Source of the DNA: Streptococcus anginosus
GTDB lineage: Bacteria > Bacillota > Bacilli > Lactobacillales > Streptococcaceae
Direction of reading: 5' to 3'
Length of the DNA: 64,000 nt
NCBI RefSeq assembly: GCF_900636475.1
Contig: NZ_LR134283.1
Location: forward strand, 434,001-498,000
A program made the translations under genes and the position numbers. Each line of letters starts with the position of its first letter. Positions within the stretch are counted from its first letter, which is position 1. The notes under the pieces were generated by a model. The model worked only from the letters and a program-made list of their open reading frames with translations, searched no databases and was not told the origin of the DNA. Positions 1 to 9,008 of this stretch are shown here, one piece after another.

Positions 1-42
1 AGTGAGCATATCCAGTTTTCTCAATTTTTCAGCTTTCTGCAT
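1..42 (-). CDS. Partial CDS, first 14 codons, unknown product
   Basis: On the minus strand an ATG at 42-40 opens a frame that stays open to the window edge and encodes MQKAEKLRKLDMLT. It lies 15 nt after an extended -10 (TGC then TATAAT, minus strand of 58-66), so a new transcript probably starts here after the panT terminator. No good Shine-Dalgarno is visible. Fourteen residues are too few to name a family. Confidence 0.4.
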   Translation of the reverse strand, partial: MQKAEKLRKLDMLT

Positions 43-57
43 TGTTTAACCGTTTTC

Positions 58-66
58 ATTATAGCA
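58..66 (-). promoter_or_regulatory. Extended -10 promoter for the edge gene
   Basis: The minus strand reads TGCTATAAT, a consensus extended -10. No convincing -35 is seen 17 nt upstream, which is usual for extended -10 promoters. It lies just beyond the terminator of the panT operon and faces the partial gene at the window edge. Confidence 0.5.
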
Positions 67-73
67 TTTTTTC

Positions 74-100
74 ATAAAAAAATCACGATTTCACGTGATT
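74..100 (-). terminator. Rho-independent terminator of the coaBC-panT operon
   Basis: On the minus strand a 7-bp stem (AATCACG pairing with CGTGATT) with a short loop is followed by a run of T. It overlaps the stop codon of the ECF S-component gene and ends the minus-strand operon. Confidence 0.75.
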
Positions 101-662
101 ATTTTCTAACTTTTTCAAGAGCTGGAATAATGGTAACTGTCAGAAGCGCAGAAATAATCATTTCAGCAATGGAATTGGTTGAAATGACAGAAGCAAGCAG
201 TAGTTGAATGTTTCCGTTATATACTTTGGAGAATAGTAGGAAAATCCCTCCTAAAACAAAAATAGTATTTGTCAATGAACCGACTGTTCCAGCTAAGATA
301 AGTCCGGTCTTATTTTTAAGATATTTATAAACAAAATAAGGAGTAATTCCGATTAAGATTCGCGGAACGAGGGCAATGATGAGCGAATAAATATTCCCAT
401 TAGGGACAAACGGGCTAAACAAGTAACTGGTTGGCAAGAGAACAAGTGTGTTCGTAACCAGACTAATGATACCCATTAGCGCCCCTAAAATAGCGCCTAC
501 CTTTGGTCCATATAAAATACTTGCAATAATAACGGGAATGTGGACAATCGTTGGTTTGATTGGGACGGGAAAAAGGTTAAATATTACTGAACTCAATAGA
601 TGAATGACGAGCATAATCGCAAAAAAGATAGCAATTTGAGCAATATTAGATTGTTTCTTCAT
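99..662 (-). CDS. panT: ECF transporter S component, probable pantothenate specificity
   Basis: This is a 187-residue, very hydrophobic protein with about five to six membrane segments and the short soluble N-terminus typical of ECF S components, the membrane proteins that bind a vitamin and dock on the shared EcfA-EcfT module. The start overlaps the 3' end of coaC by 17 nt, so it is the last gene of coaB-coaC-panT. Two of the operon's genes use phosphopantothenate, so pantothenate is the likely substrate; this is inferred from context, not from binding residues. The EcfA/EcfT genes are not in the window. Family call is firm, substrate moderate. Confidence 0.8.
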   Translation of the reverse strand: MKKQSNIAQIAIFFAIMLVIHLLSSVIFNLFPVPIKPTIVHIPVIIASILYGPKVGAILGALMGIISLVTNTLVLLPTSYLFSPFVPNGNIYSLIIALVPRILIGITPYFVYKYLKNKTGLILAGTVGSLTNTIFVLGGIFLLFSKVYNGNIQLLLASVISTNSIAEMIISALLTVTIIPALEKVRK

Positions 663-1197
663 AAATCATTTCCTTTACTTTTTTTATAATTGTTTCTACA
701 GAAGCAAGGGCGCCAATTCCGTGGTCACCACAGGCTAGGACGGTTTCTCTAGGCTGAATCATTTGCCAGCCGTATTTTTCTAGTTTAGATAGATTTTCTT
801 GAGTGATTGGATTTTCATACATTTTAGTATTCATAGCTGGGGCTAATACCTTTTTGGCTGTTGATGGCAGAGCAAGTGCGGTACTGGTTATCATATTGTC
901 TGCAAAGCCATTAGCTAATTTAGCGATCGTATTGGCGGAAGCAGGTGCAACTAAGAAAAGATCCGTTTGCTTGGCAATTTCAATATGATTGACCTTGTTT
1001 GGCGCAGGCTCCTCCATGACATCTGTATGCACTAAATTTTTCGACAATACCTGCAAAGTCAGCGGTGTAATGAAATTTGTAGCTGCTTGAGACATCAGAA
1101 CAGTCACCTTTTGATTGTCTTTTGTCAATTGACTGGTCAAGTCAGCAGCTTTATATGCGGCAATGCTTCCTGTGACGGCTAAAGTAATATGTTTCAT
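646..1197 (-). CDS. coaC: Phosphopantothenoylcysteine decarboxylase
   Basis: This 183-residue flavoprotein would decarboxylate 4'-phosphopantothenoyl-L-cysteine to 4'-phosphopantetheine in coenzyme A synthesis. The HFCD family marks are visible: an N-terminal TGSIAAYKA nucleotide-binding start, the catalytic His71 in NHIE, the substrate motif PAMNTKM at 120-126, and the Cys-containing ACGDHGIG loop (Cys156). In most bacteria CoaC is fused to CoaB; here, as in other streptococci, they are separate genes. The ATG overlaps the coaB stop codon as ATGA, so the two should be translationally coupled. Confidence 0.95.
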   Translation of the reverse strand: MKHITLAVTGSIAAYKAADLTSQLTKDNQKVTVLMSQAATNFITPLTLQVLSKNLVHTDVMEEPAPNKVNHIEIAKQTDLFLVAPASANTIAKLANGFADNMITSTALALPSTAKKVLAPAMNTKMYENPITQENLSKLEKYGWQMIQPRETVLACGDHGIGALASVETIIKKVKEMIYEETI

Positions 1198-1886
1198 AAA
1201 TTGTCCTTTGTGTGAATGTGTGTTACGAGTTGTTGAGCGATTTCCTCTTTTGTGTTGGCTTCTATGACAGAATTTTCTTTGACTAAGTAAGCATGATGTT
1301 GATTATTGGAAATATCATACAAGTCATTTGCTACAATTATTTCAGCTTGATTTTTAGCAAGACTGGCACGAGCAACTGTCAGTAATTCTTCTTTAGAAAC
1401 ATCAACTAAGAGTTTAAAACCAATTAGACGGATATTGGGATTCCATTTTTTGACTTGATTGATAATTTTCGGTGTTTGTTTGAGGAAGAGCACCTGATAA
1501 TCATCTTGTGATGAAATCTTCCCTTGGACGTTTGTTTTGTTCAAAAACTCTGTTAAATCCTGCGAAGCAGTGATTTGGTCAAATCCTGCCATATAAATAG
1601 GAGTATAGTCAGAGACAGCCATTGAATGAATCAAAACATCATGAGTTTTGACCAAAGACTGCATTGTTTCTAGCAAATCTTGAACATTTTCAATGATTTG
1701 AATGGTTAAATTTGGATGAGCAGCAGGCTTGACAGCATTCTGTGTAGTGACTAAGGTGACCTGATCACCTTGTGCTAAAAAACTCTCCGCAATAAGAGCA
1801 CCAAGCTTTCCTGTTGAGTGATTCGTAATAGAACGAACTTGATCGATTTTTTCGCTCGTTCCGCCAGAAGTAATCAATAGTTTCAT
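1194..1886 (-). CDS. coaB: Phosphopantothenate--cysteine ligase
   Basis: This 230-residue enzyme joins phosphopantothenate and cysteine using a nucleotide triphosphate, the step before CoaC. The family start SGGTSEKIDQVRSITN (residues 7-22), the HSMAVSDY motif near the middle and a KIS segment after it are all present. It is the first gene of coaB-coaC-panT. The ATG at 1886 has no Shine-Dalgarno, but a TAAAAT -10 lies only 6 nt upstream, so the mRNA is probably leaderless. The start is supported because the GGT motif begins at the usual distance from the N-terminus. Confidence 0.95.
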   Translation of the reverse strand: MKLLITSGGTSEKIDQVRSITNHSTGKLGALIAESFLAQGDQVTLVTTQNAVKPAAHPNLTIQIIENVQDLLETMQSLVKTHDVLIHSMAVSDYTPIYMAGFDQITASQDLTEFLNKTNVQGKISSQDDYQVLFLKQTPKIINQVKKWNPNIRLIGFKLLVDVSKEELLTVARASLAKNQAEIIVANDLYDISNNQHHAYLVKENSVIEANTKEEIAQQLVTHIHTKDNL

Positions 1887-1892
1887 AACTAA

Positions 1893-1921
1893 ATTTTACA
1901 CAAAAAAAGTTAATTCGTAAA
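1893..1921 (-). promoter_or_regulatory. coaB promoter, predicted leaderless start
   Basis: The minus strand carries TTTACG (1916-1921), a 17-nt spacer and TAAAAT (1893-1898). The coaB ATG follows after six bases, so transcription should begin at or next to the start codon. Confidence 0.6.
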
Positions 1922-1987
1922 TAGAAAAGACTTTTCCGAACGTTTTTGAGAATTTTAGCTTTGAAAGTGTTTGTTTTCTTTATTTTT

Positions 1988-1996
1988 TGGTATAAT
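1988..1996 (+). promoter_or_regulatory. Extended -10 promoter of fhs
   Basis: TGGTATAAT is a consensus extended -10, 28 nt before the fhs ATG and divergent from the coaB promoter. A Shine-Dalgarno (TGGAGGA, 2011-2017) follows. Confidence 0.7.
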
Positions 1997-2023
1997 AATC
2001 CTATCAAAACTGGAGGATTCCAA

Positions 2024-3694
2024 ATGAAAACGGATATAGAAATTGCTCAGAGTGTTGACTTGCAGCCGATTGCTGATGTAGTGAAGAAAGTTGGAATTGA
2101 TTACGATAATTTGGAGCTTTACGGTAAATACAAGGCGAAATTATCTTTTGACAAGATTCAGGAATTGCAAAAGAAGCCAGTTGGTAAGCTGATTTTGGTA
2201 ACAGCCATCAACCCAACACCGGCCGGCGAAGGAAAATCAACTATTACCATTGGTTTAGCAGATGCTCTTAGCAAAATTGGCAAGAAAACTATGATTGCGA
2301 TTCGTGAACCGTCTCTAGGTCCTGTCATGGGAATCAAAGGCGGAGCCGCTGGAGGTGGTTATGCACAGGTTCTACCAATGGAAGACATCAATTTGCATTT
2401 CACAGGAGATATGCATGCGATTACCACTGCTAACAATGCCCTTTCTGCTTTGATTGATAATCATTTACATCAAGGAAATGCTCTAGGAATTGACCAACGT
2501 CGCATTATCTGGAAGCGCGTGGTAGATCTGAATGACCGTGCTTTGCGGCATGTGACCGTCGGTCTGGGCAGTCCGGTTAATGGAATTCCGCGGGAAGATG
2601 GTTTTGATATTACGGTTGCATCTGAAATCATGGCTATTCTGTGCTTAGCGACAAGCATTGAGGACTTGAAAAAACGTCTAGCTAATATTGTTATTGGTTA
2701 CCGTTATGATCGGACGCCTGTTTATGTTCGAGATTTGGAAGTAGAAGGGGCTCTTGCTCTCATCTTGAAAGACGCTATAAAGCCCAATCTAGTACAGACT
2801 ATTTATGGAACCCCTGCCTTCGTTCACGGTGGACCGTTTGCAAATATCGCCCATGGCTGTAATTCTGTTCTGGCGACGACAACAGCTCTGCATCTGGCGG
2901 ACTACACGGTGACTGAAGCTGGCTTCGGTGCGGATCTAGGGGCTGAAAAATTCCTAGACATCAAAACGCCCAATCTGCCGACTGCTCCAGATGTAGTGGT
3001 TATTGTTGCAACTCTTAGAGCATTGAAAATGAACGGTGGTGTCGCCAAAGAAGATCTGACAACTGAGAATGTTGAAGCGGTTAAAGCAGGTTTTGCCAAC
3101 CTCAAACGCCATGTGGAAAATATCCGTAAATTTGGCATTCCAGCTGTTGTAGCAATCAATGAGTTTGTTTCTGATACAGAAGCTGAAATTGCTGAGTTGA
3201 AAGCACTTTGTGCTCAAATTGATGTACCTGTGGAATTGGCTAGTGTCTGGGCAGATGGTGCTGACGGTGGATTGACTCTTGCGGAAGTTGTGGTCAAAAC
3301 GATTGAAACGAGACCTGCCAAATACACTCGACTCTATGATAATAATCTGACAGTTGAAGAAAAAATCGAGAAAATTGTCAAGGAAATCTATCGTGGAACA
3401 AAAATTAATTTTGAAAAGAAAGCAAAAACTCAAATTTCTCAAATTGTCAAGAACGGCTGGAATAAGCTGCCAATTTGTATGGCCAAGACCCAGTACAGTT
3501 TTTCAGATAATCCAAATCTTCTGGGAGCGCCAGAAAACTTTGAAATCACTATTCGCGAAGTAGTTCCAAAATTGGGTGCAGGTTTTATTGTCGCCCTAAC
3601 TGGTGATGTTATGACGATGCCCGGTCTGCCAAAACGCCCGGCAGCCCTCAATATGGATGTTGCACCAGATGGTACAGCTATTGGACTATTTTAA
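2024..3694 (+). CDS. fhs: Formate--tetrahydrofolate ligase
   Basis: This 556-residue enzyme forms 10-formyltetrahydrofolate from formate, ATP and tetrahydrofolate for one-carbon metabolism. Length matches the family. The P-loop TPAGEGKST is near residue 65-73 and the family's [19 protein letters not shown] region follows in two blocks around 100-120. I chose ATG 2024 over an upstream in-frame ATG at 1946: TGGAGGA sits 7 nt before it, the N-terminus MKTDIEIAQ fits homologs, and the longer frame would start upstream of the promoter. It is monocistronic, with a terminator directly downstream. Confidence 0.97.
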   Translation: MKTDIEIAQSVDLQPIADVVKKVGIDYDNLELYGKYKAKLSFDKIQELQKKPVGKLILVTAINPTPAGEGKSTITIGLADALSKIGKKTMIAIREPSLGPVMGIKGGAAGGGYAQVLPMEDINLHFTGDMHAITTANNALSALIDNHLHQGNALGIDQRRIIWKRVVDLNDRALRHVTVGLGSPVNGIPREDGFDITVASEIMAILCLATSIEDLKKRLANIVIGYRYDRTPVYVRDLEVEGALALILKDAIKPNLVQTIYGTPAFVHGGPFANIAHGCNSVLATTTALHLADYTVTEAGFGADLGAEKFLDIKTPNLPTAPDVVVIVATLRALKMNGGVAKEDLTTENVEAVKAGFANLKRHVENIRKFGIPAVVAINEFVSDTEAEIAELKALCAQIDVPVELASVWADGADGGLTLAEVVVKTIETRPAKYTRLYDNNLTVEEKIEKIVKEIYRGTKINFEKKAKTQISQIVKNGWNKLPICMAKTQYSFSDNPNLLGAPENFEITIREVVPKLGAGFIVALTGDVMTMPGLPKRPAALNMDVAPDGTAIGLF

Positions 3695-3698
3695 AACG

Positions 3699-3727
3699 AA
3701 AAAGGTTCGAGAGAGCCTTTTCTTTTT
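3699..3727 (+). terminator. Terminator after fhs
   Basis: A stem of AAAAGGTTC pairing with GAGCCTTTT around a GAGA loop is followed by TCTTTTT, 5 nt after the fhs stop codon. Confidence 0.7.
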
Positions 3728-3797
3728 GAATTTGGTAAAATATACATGGTGATATACTTCATTTTTATGAAAGTAATAAGAAGAAAGGAACGTTCGG

Positions 3798-4340
3798 ATG
3801 AACATCAGATTAGCAAATAAAAACGACGCCGCTGTTCTTGTAGCTATTTACGCACCTTATGTGGAGAAAACAGCCATTACTTTTGAGTATGATGTTCCGT
3901 CGATGGAGGAATTTTCTGGTCGGATTGAGAAGACCTTGGAAAGGTATCCTTATCTGGTGGCTGAAGAAGAGGGAGTCATTCTGGGTTATGCTTATGCTTC
4001 GACTTATTATGGTCGAGAGGCATACAACTGGGCTGTTGAACTATCGGTCTATGTAGCTGATGAGAATCGTGGCAGAGGGATTGGGAAGCAGCTTTATGAC
4101 AAATTGGAAGAAATTCTTGAACAGCAAGGTTTTGTTCATTTTCTAGCTTGTATTGCTCTGCCGAATGACGCCAGTATTTCTTTCCATAAAAAACGTGGTT
4201 ATCAGCAAGTAGCGCATTTCCCAAAAATCGGCTATAAATTTGGCTGCTGGTATGATACAGTTTGGTTGCAGAAGAGTTTAGATAAACCAGCAAGACCAAT
4301 TAAATTATTCAAAGATATGAATGTTGAAAGTGAATGGTAA
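3798..4340 (+). CDS. GNAT acetyltransferase, phosphinothricin acetyltransferase-like
   Basis: This 180-residue protein has the GNAT fold. The acetyl-CoA loop RGRGIGKQLY is at 91-100, preceded by the strand ELSVYVADEN, and the C-terminal HKKRGYQQVAHFPKIGYKF region is the one seen in the Pat/YncA (MnaT) subgroup that acetylates methionine derivatives and phosphinothricin-like amino acids. Natural substrate is unknown. AAGAAAGGA precedes the ATG. The next gene starts at the stop codon, so the two are probably cotranscribed, though no functional link is evident. Confidence 0.85.
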   Translation: MNIRLANKNDAAVLVAIYAPYVEKTAITFEYDVPSMEEFSGRIEKTLERYPYLVAEEEGVILGYAYASTYYGREAYNWAVELSVYVADENRGRGIGKQLYDKLEEILEQQGFVHFLACIALPNDASISFHKKRGYQQVAHFPKIGYKFGCWYDTVWLQKSLDKPARPIKLFKDMNVESEW

Positions 4341-4341
4341 T

Positions 4342-4995
4342 ATGAAAGTAGAAGATATTTTCCAAGGATTAAAAGAAGTAGCAAACCCTGAAGATGCTAT
4401 TCACATGAAAGCATACATGAAAGACCAGTTCGAGTTTTTAGGGGTCAAAACACCTATTAGGCGGCAAATTTCTAAAATATTTTTTAAGAAAAGTCACAAG
4501 TCTACGATAGATTGGAAATTTATCAATCAGGCTTGGGAAAATCCCTATCGTGAAATGCAATATGTGGTGCTGGATTATTTACAACTAAAACAAACATCTT
4601 TAGCCTCAAACGATTTAACAAAGGTAAAGAAATTGGCGCAAACAAAGCCTTGGTGGGACACGATTGACTTTTTGTGTCGCTCGGTAGGCTATATTAGTTT
4701 GCATTATCCTGAGACAAAGAAATTTGTGTTGGAGTGGAGCAGGGATGAAGATTTTTGGCTGCGGCGCCTTGCCATTGAACAACAATTGCTTCAAAAAGAA
4801 GAAACAGATGTCCAGTTGCTGGAACAAATCTTGGTTAATAATCTTGACCAGACCGAGTTTTTCATCAATAAGGCTATTGGCTGGGCTCTGCGAGATTACT
4901 CCAAGACCAATCCCGACTGGGTGCTGGAGTTTATTGAAAAATACAAAGACAGGCTGAGCAAATTCAGCATTAAAGAAGGAAGCAAGTATTTGTGA
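4342..4995 (+). CDS. AlkD-like DNA alkylation repair protein
   Basis: This is a 217-residue HEAT-like repeat DNA glycosylase of the AlkD family, which removes N3- and N7-alkylated purines. Residues matching the Bacillus cereus AlkD active site are present: TKPWWDTID at 101-109 supplies the Trp (W105) and catalytic Asp (D109), and FFINKAIGWALRDYSKTNP near 173-191 contains the third aromatic (W181). An in-frame ATG at 4321 would add seven residues inside the preceding gene without a Shine-Dalgarno. ATG 4342, immediately after that gene's stop, fits family length better. Confidence 0.88.
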   Translation: MKVEDIFQGLKEVANPEDAIHMKAYMKDQFEFLGVKTPIRRQISKIFFKKSHKSTIDWKFINQAWENPYREMQYVVLDYLQLKQTSLASNDLTKVKKLAQTKPWWDTIDFLCRSVGYISLHYPETKKFVLEWSRDEDFWLRRLAIEQQLLQKEETDVQLLEQILVNNLDQTEFFINKAIGWALRDYSKTNPDWVLEFIEKYKDRLSKFSIKEGSKYL

Positions 4996-5088
4996 GATTG
5001 ATAGATGAGGAAGTTTTTCTATCAGTAGTTAAAAACTGATGAAGAGGATCGATAAATGAAATATCGCAGGCAAGTATTGATGAACTAG

Positions 5089-5148
5089 CAAAAACCGAAC
5101 CAATTCTCTTTGTGAGCATTACCCAAGAGGATTGGTTCGGTTTTTTTC
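5089..5148. terminator. Strong, probably bidirectional terminator
   Basis: A 12-bp stem (AACCGAACCAAT pairing with ATTGGTTCGGTT) with an additional AG-rich inner stem is flanked by A5 and T7. It would end the AlkD transcript on the plus strand and the DUF1275 gene on the minus strand. The 90 nt before it (4996-5088) hold nothing I recognise. Confidence 0.85.
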
Positions 5149-5187
5149 TTACTTAGCTCCTAGTTTGCTTTCGATTTTCATTAAGTG

Positions 5188-5880
5188 TTAGATATTTTTT
5201 TGCTCTAAGTGATGTATATGATTGTATCTAGTATAATGAATGATAATAATCGTCAAAATAGTAGTGACTGTCCAGATAGCATATTGATGAATGAAACGTG
5301 TGAGAAATCCAGTAAAAATAGCACCGCCGATGAAACTAGCGACAATCATAGAGTAATTAGCCGCTTGCCTTCTAATAATATGTCTGCGGTCTTTAAAACG
5401 AATATATTCATACCAAGCAGTGACCATTCTCCGATAGTTTCCTGAAGTCATCATAATCATGTAGGGATAAGACTCGATTTTTGAGCCTGTATAAGTTAGC
5501 ATGACCATGCCTGTAGAGGTTGCAAGCAATATCACCCAGATAAAATAATGAGAATGAAAAAAAGGAAAGAGGAAAGTCGTGAGAGTCAATGGTAAGACTC
5601 CCCAAGTACGCCAATGTGAGCTTTGCGCCCGTTCCTTAAGTAGAATACCAAGGATAAAGCCACAGGTAAAGAAGACAAGCGAAAGGATACGGTAAGCCGT
5701 CTTTACGGTTGGACCATCCCAGTCGGCTACGATTAAAATAATATTCCCTGTCTGAGTGGCGATTAGTGTACTAAATTGTATATGCGAAAAAACGTCTAGG
5801 CAACCACCCACAGCTCCTAGCAAGATAGCCATTGTTCGCCTATCTTGAGGCATGGGGACAGGCTGTTTCGTAGTATCCAT
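5188..5880 (-). CDS. YoaK-family (DUF1275) membrane protein
   Basis: This 230-residue protein has about six hydrophobic segments and the DUF1275 hallmark near the N-terminus, GGCLDVFSHIQFSTLIATQT, with a polar TGN following. The family is widespread; no transported substrate has been settled. The ATG is preceded by AGGAGGATAAAGTT, an ideal ribosome site. It is monocistronic, converges on the AlkD gene and shares its terminator. Confidence 0.85.
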   Translation of the reverse strand: MDTTKQPVPMPQDRRTMAILLGAVGGCLDVFSHIQFSTLIATQTGNIILIVADWDGPTVKTAYRILSLVFFTCGFILGILLKERAQSSHWRTWGVLPLTLTTFLFPFFHSHYFIWVILLATSTGMVMLTYTGSKIESYPYMIMMTSGNYRRMVTAWYEYIRFKDRRHIIRRQAANYSMIVASFIGGAIFTGFLTRFIHQYAIWTVTTILTIIIIHYTRYNHIHHLEQKNI

Positions 5881-5967
5881 AACTTTATCCTCCTAAAAAC
5901 TATTTTACTCTTTTAAGGCACCAATTTCAAATATGGATAAGCTAGAAAATCTCTCATAAAAAATAGT

Positions 5968-5996
5968 TTGACTTTTAGGATTCTCTATAGTAGAAT
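5968..5996 (+). promoter_or_regulatory. Promoter of the asd-type small RNA
   Basis: TTGACT (5968-5973), a 17-nt spacer and TAGAAT (5991-5996) form a near-consensus promoter. Transcription would start near 6003, well upstream of the separate asd promoter. Confidence 0.75.
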
Positions 5997-6002
5997 GCTA
6001 GA

Positions 6003-6147
6003 TATGCGATGAGTCGATAGGTGGCGCAAGCCACATATTGAGCATGGGAGGTCATATACGCAGGAGCGGACCTTGATGAGTTGTGTGAACCTGCTCATCA
6101 CACGTAAGTGCCCTCAATCCCTACTTTTTAGTGGGGATTTTTTTCTT
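6003..6147 (+). ncRNA. asd RNA motif, stand-alone small RNA
   Basis: A structured segment of about 145 nt lies upstream of asd. It contains paired blocks, for example GGTGGC with GCCAC, and GATGAG near 6077 with a CTCATC further on, and ends in a terminator. Location and layout match the asd RNA motif described from comparative genomics in lactic acid bacteria, including streptococci; I assign it by position and structure, not by a covariance search. It has its own promoter and terminator, and asd has a separate promoter, so it may act in trans rather than as a riboswitch. Confidence 0.65.
6116..6147 (+). terminator. Terminator of the asd-type RNA
   Basis: AATCCCTAC pairs with GTGGGGATT around a short T-rich loop and is followed by seven T. 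It separates the small RNA from the asd mRNA. Confidence 0.8.
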
Positions 6148-6154
6148 ATAAGTC

Positions 6155-6183
6155 TTTTCAATTCTTTATAAAAGTAGTATAAT
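6155..6183 (+). promoter_or_regulatory. asd promoter
   Basis: TTTTCA (6155-6160), a 17-nt spacer and a perfect TATAAT (6178-6183) lie downstream of the small-RNA terminator. They give a short leader with the Shine-Dalgarno AGAGAGG before the asd ATG. Confidence 0.75.
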
Positions 6184-6226
6184 ACCAGCAATACACAAAT
6201 TTTTTGAAAATTCAGAGAGGTATGTT

Positions 6227-7303
6227 ATGGGATACACAGTTGCTGTGGTAGGTGCTACAGGTGCCGTTGGAGCTCAAATGATTAAAATGCTGGAAGAATC
6301 AACTCTTCCGATTGAGAAAGTACGCTACTTGGCTTCAGCTCGTTCTGCTGGGAAAGTCTTGAAGTTCAAAGACCAAGACATCACAATTGAAGAAACAACG
6401 GAGACTGCCTTTGAAGGTGTAGATATCGCTCTCTTTTCAGCAGGCGGCTCAACGTCTGCCAAGTATGCTCCATACGCTGTCAAGGCAGGAGCGGTTGTCG
6501 TTGACAATACCTCTCATTTCCGTCAGAATCCTGATGTTCCTTTGGTTGTACCAGAGGTCAATGCACATGCACTTGATGCTCATAACGGAATTATTGCCTG
6601 CCCAAATTGCTCCACTATCCAGATGATGGTAGCTTTGGAGCCGATTCGTCAGAGATGGGGCTTAGAGCGCATCATCGTATCTACCTATCAGGCCGTGTCC
6701 GGAGCTGGTATGGGAGCTATTCTTGAAACTCAGCGTGAACTGCGTGAGGTCTTAAATGACGGTGTCAATCCGCGTGATGTTAAGGCTGAGATTTTGCCTT
6801 CCGGCGGTGACAAGAAGCACTATCCGATTGCTTTTAATGCTCTTCCTCAAATTGATGTCTTTACGGACAATGACTACACCTACGAAGAGATGAAGATGAC
6901 CAATGAAACCAAGAAGATCATGGAAGATGACACGATTGCGGTTTCTGCTACTTGTGTTCGTATCCCTGTTCTTTCAGCGCACTCAGAGTCTGTCTACATC
7001 GAGACAAAAGAAGTAGCACCCATCGCAGAGGTCAAAGCAGCTATTGCGAACTTTCCAGGAGCAGTATTAGAGGATGATGTTGCTCATCAAATCTACCCTC
7101 AGGCTGTTAATGCTGTCGGAAAACGTGAGACATTCGTGGGACGAATTCGCAAGGATTTGGACGCTGAAAAAGGCATCCATATGTGGGTGGTTTCAGACAA
7201 TCTGCTTAAAGGTGCTGCTTGGAATTCTGTTCAAATCGCTGAGACCTTGCATGAACGTGGCTTGGTGCATCCAATAGCAGAAGTTGTTTTTGAGATGAAA
7301 TGA
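6227..7303 (+). CDS. asd: Aspartate-semialdehyde dehydrogenase
   Basis: This 358-residue NADPH-dependent enzyme reduces aspartyl phosphate to aspartate semialdehyde, the branch point to lysine/peptidoglycan (DapA, next gene) and to threonine/methionine (hom, at 41 kb). GATGAVG at residues 9-15 is the dinucleotide loop, and Cys128 in PNCST is the catalytic thiol. Length is normal. A Shine-Dalgarno AGAGAGG precedes the ATG. The gap to dapA is about 50 nt with no terminator, so asd-dapA is probably one operon. Confidence 0.96.
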   Translation: MGYTVAVVGATGAVGAQMIKMLEESTLPIEKVRYLASARSAGKVLKFKDQDITIEETTETAFEGVDIALFSAGGSTSAKYAPYAVKAGAVVVDNTSHFRQNPDVPLVVPEVNAHALDAHNGIIACPNCSTIQMMVALEPIRQRWGLERIIVSTYQAVSGAGMGAILETQRELREVLNDGVNPRDVKAEILPSGGDKKHYPIAFNALPQIDVFTDNDYTYEEMKMTNETKKIMEDDTIAVSATCVRIPVLSAHSESVYIETKEVAPIAEVKAAIANFPGAVLEDDVAHQIYPQAVNAVGKRETFVGRIRKDLDAEKGIHMWVVSDNLLKGAAWNSVQIAETLHERGLVHPIAEVVFEMK

Positions 7304-7354
7304 AGTATGAGATAGCATTCATATTATTGTACTTTGCAAGCTAGGAGAGGAAGG

Positions 7355-8245
7355 ATGAAGTTTATGTCTATAGAAGATTTAAAAAAGGTAAGAATCATAA
7401 CAGCACTTGTAACACCGTTTAAAGAGGACGGTAGTATTAACTTTGAAGCTCTTCCTAAGCTGATTGAACACCTTCTAGCGCATCATACAGAAGGACTGAT
7501 TATCGCAGGAACGACAGGCGAAAGCCCAACTCTAACGCATGAAGAGGAGCTGGAATTATTTGCAGCGGTTCAAAAGATTGTAAAAGGGCGAGTTCCGTTG
7601 ATAGCTGGAATTGGTACGAATGATACTCGAGATTCAGTTGAATTCGCGCGTGAAGTTGACAAATTTGGTGGTTTTGCTGCCGGACTTGCAGTGACCCCTT
7701 ATTACAACAAACCGACTCAAGAAGGTCTATATCAGCATTATAAAGCGATTGCGGAAGCTTCAGATCTGCCAGTTATCGTTTATAATGTTCCTAGCCGAAC
7801 GGTTGCTGGTTTGACAGTAGAAACTTCCTTGCGCTTAGCACAATTGCCAAATATTATTGCAATCAAAGATTGTACAGGCATAGATGCTCTTACCCATTTG
7901 GTTGAAAACGCTCCACAGGACTTTCTAATTTATACTGGGGAAGACGGACAAGCTTTTCATGCAAAGGCAATCGGAGCACAGGGGGTTATATCTGTTGCGG
8001 CTCATACTAATGGAGATGACTTTTATGAAATGTTTGCTGCTTTAGATGAGGGTAAGCTGAAAAAAGCTGCTCAGATTCAACGTCAGCTGTTACCAAAAAT
8101 AGAAGCTCTCTTTTCTGTGACAAGCCCAGCACCACTTAAAGCTGTGCTAAATTCTCAAGGGTTTGAAGTCGGACCACTCCGCCTTCCATTGGTTGCTTGT
8201 ACAGAGCAAGAAAAAGCCTCTATTCTTCCATTTTTTGAAGATTGA
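7355..8245 (+). CDS. dapA: 4-hydroxy-tetrahydrodipicolinate synthase
   Basis: This aldolase-fold enzyme of about 296 residues condenses pyruvate with aspartate semialdehyde. Counting from ATG 7355, the Schiff-base lysine is K171 in AIKDCTG, the catalytic tyrosine is Y143 in [10 protein letters not shown], and [10 protein letters not shown] (51-60) is the substrate loop. Starts at 7355 (MKFMS) or 7364 (MSIED) both follow AGGAGAGGAAGG; spacing and homologs slightly favour 7364, while an in-frame upstream ATG at 7334 precedes the Shine-Dalgarno and is rejected. It probably forms an operon with asd. Confidence 0.95.
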   Translation: MKFMSIEDLKKVRIITALVTPFKEDGSINFEALPKLIEHLLAHHTEGLIIAGTTGESPTLTHEEELELFAAVQKIVKGRVPLIAGIGTNDTRDSVEFAREVDKFGGFAAGLAVTPYYNKPTQEGLYQHYKAIAEASDLPVIVYNVPSRTVAGLTVETSLRLAQLPNIIAIKDCTGIDALTHLVENAPQDFLIYTGEDGQAFHAKAIGAQGVISVAAHTNGDDFYEMFAALDEGKLKKAAQIQRQLLPKIEALFSVTSPAPLKAVLNSQGFEVGPLRLPLVACTEQEKASILPFFED

Positions 8246-8483
8246 AATAACCATTTTAGATTTGTAAAATGTTGGGAACATTTACGATGAACTAGTGAAT
8301 TTTTTATTACGTAGGACTTTAGCATTTAAATCTGCAAGAAGAAATGTTTGAAAAGACAAAACTAAGCTGAATGGAAAGACTGATATTACTAGATTGTCAT
8401 ATTTTCTGTTATGATAAGATAAGAGTGGGATATTTAGTATAATAGAAATGGATAAATTGAAAGTTGATGAGAAGTTGGAGCAT

Positions 8484-8898
8484 ATGAAGAAAAGAAAATT
8501 GAGAATCAGTTCCATTGAAATTATGGCGATTTTAGGATTATTAATTTGGCTACTCACAATATTTTTAAGAAAATATTATTCAATTAATTCAGTTGTTCCT
8601 ATATTTTATGTCACACCCTAGTTTTGGAGGAGCATGGATTGGAACAGCTATGCTAAAACAACCTTTTAGTCCAACATTCAGTGTAAATAAAGTCTCAACT
8701 ATTGAATTTTCTAAAAAGACACTTATGTATATATGTATAGTGGTTGTACTGATGTCTTTTATTAATGAGTTATTACCATTGGGTAATACTAGTGTAGTAT
8801 TTGACGTATACGATGCGCTTGCTACTGTACTAGCGGAAATCATAGCTTTTAACATACCTGTCATTCTAAAAGAAAAGACTTTAATAGATTACCGTTGA
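8484..8898 (+). pseudogene. Frameshifted small membrane protein
   Basis: An ATG at 8484 after AGAAGTTGGAG opens a frame encoding a basic N-terminus and a hydrophobic helix (MAILGLLIWLLTIFL) that ends at a TAG near 8620. The next frame continues from about 8600 with SFGGAWIGTAML, two more hydrophobic segments and FINELLPLGNTSVVFDVYD, to 8898. The joined product would be a coherent membrane protein of about 137 residues, so a single-base indel near 8600-8620 is likely. I do not recognise the family. The preceding 8246-8480 holds nothing clear. Confidence 0.5.
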
Positions 8899-8952
8899 TT
8901 TTGGGAAGATTAAAAAACCAGTGTCGAACTGAACAAGGAATAAAAACACATT

Positions 8953-8985
8953 AGACGGTAGAATGAAACATTCTATCGTCTTTTC
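8953..8985 (+). terminator. Terminator after the broken membrane protein gene
   Basis: AGACGGTAGAATG pairs with CATTCTATCGTCT around an AAA loop (8953-8981, one G-T pair) and is followed by TTTC. Confidence 0.75.
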
Positions 8986-9008
8986 GTATTAGTTCTTACC
9001 ATTTTCTC

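Noticed and set aside
1946..2023. Longer N-terminus for fhs
   Set aside because: It starts upstream of the extended -10 promoter and ribosome site.
2954..3442. Minus-strand 162-codon ORF within fhs
   Set aside because: Shadow of a clear fhs frame; composition unusual for protein.
6003..6147. Lysine riboswitch or T-box upstream of asd
   Set aside because: No L-box core, no T-box consensus, and the element has its own promoter and terminator separate from the asd promoter.
8282..8557. Minus-strand 91-codon ORF
   Set aside because: Opposite to the broken membrane protein gene, no ribosome site; a shadow of A/T-rich sequence.
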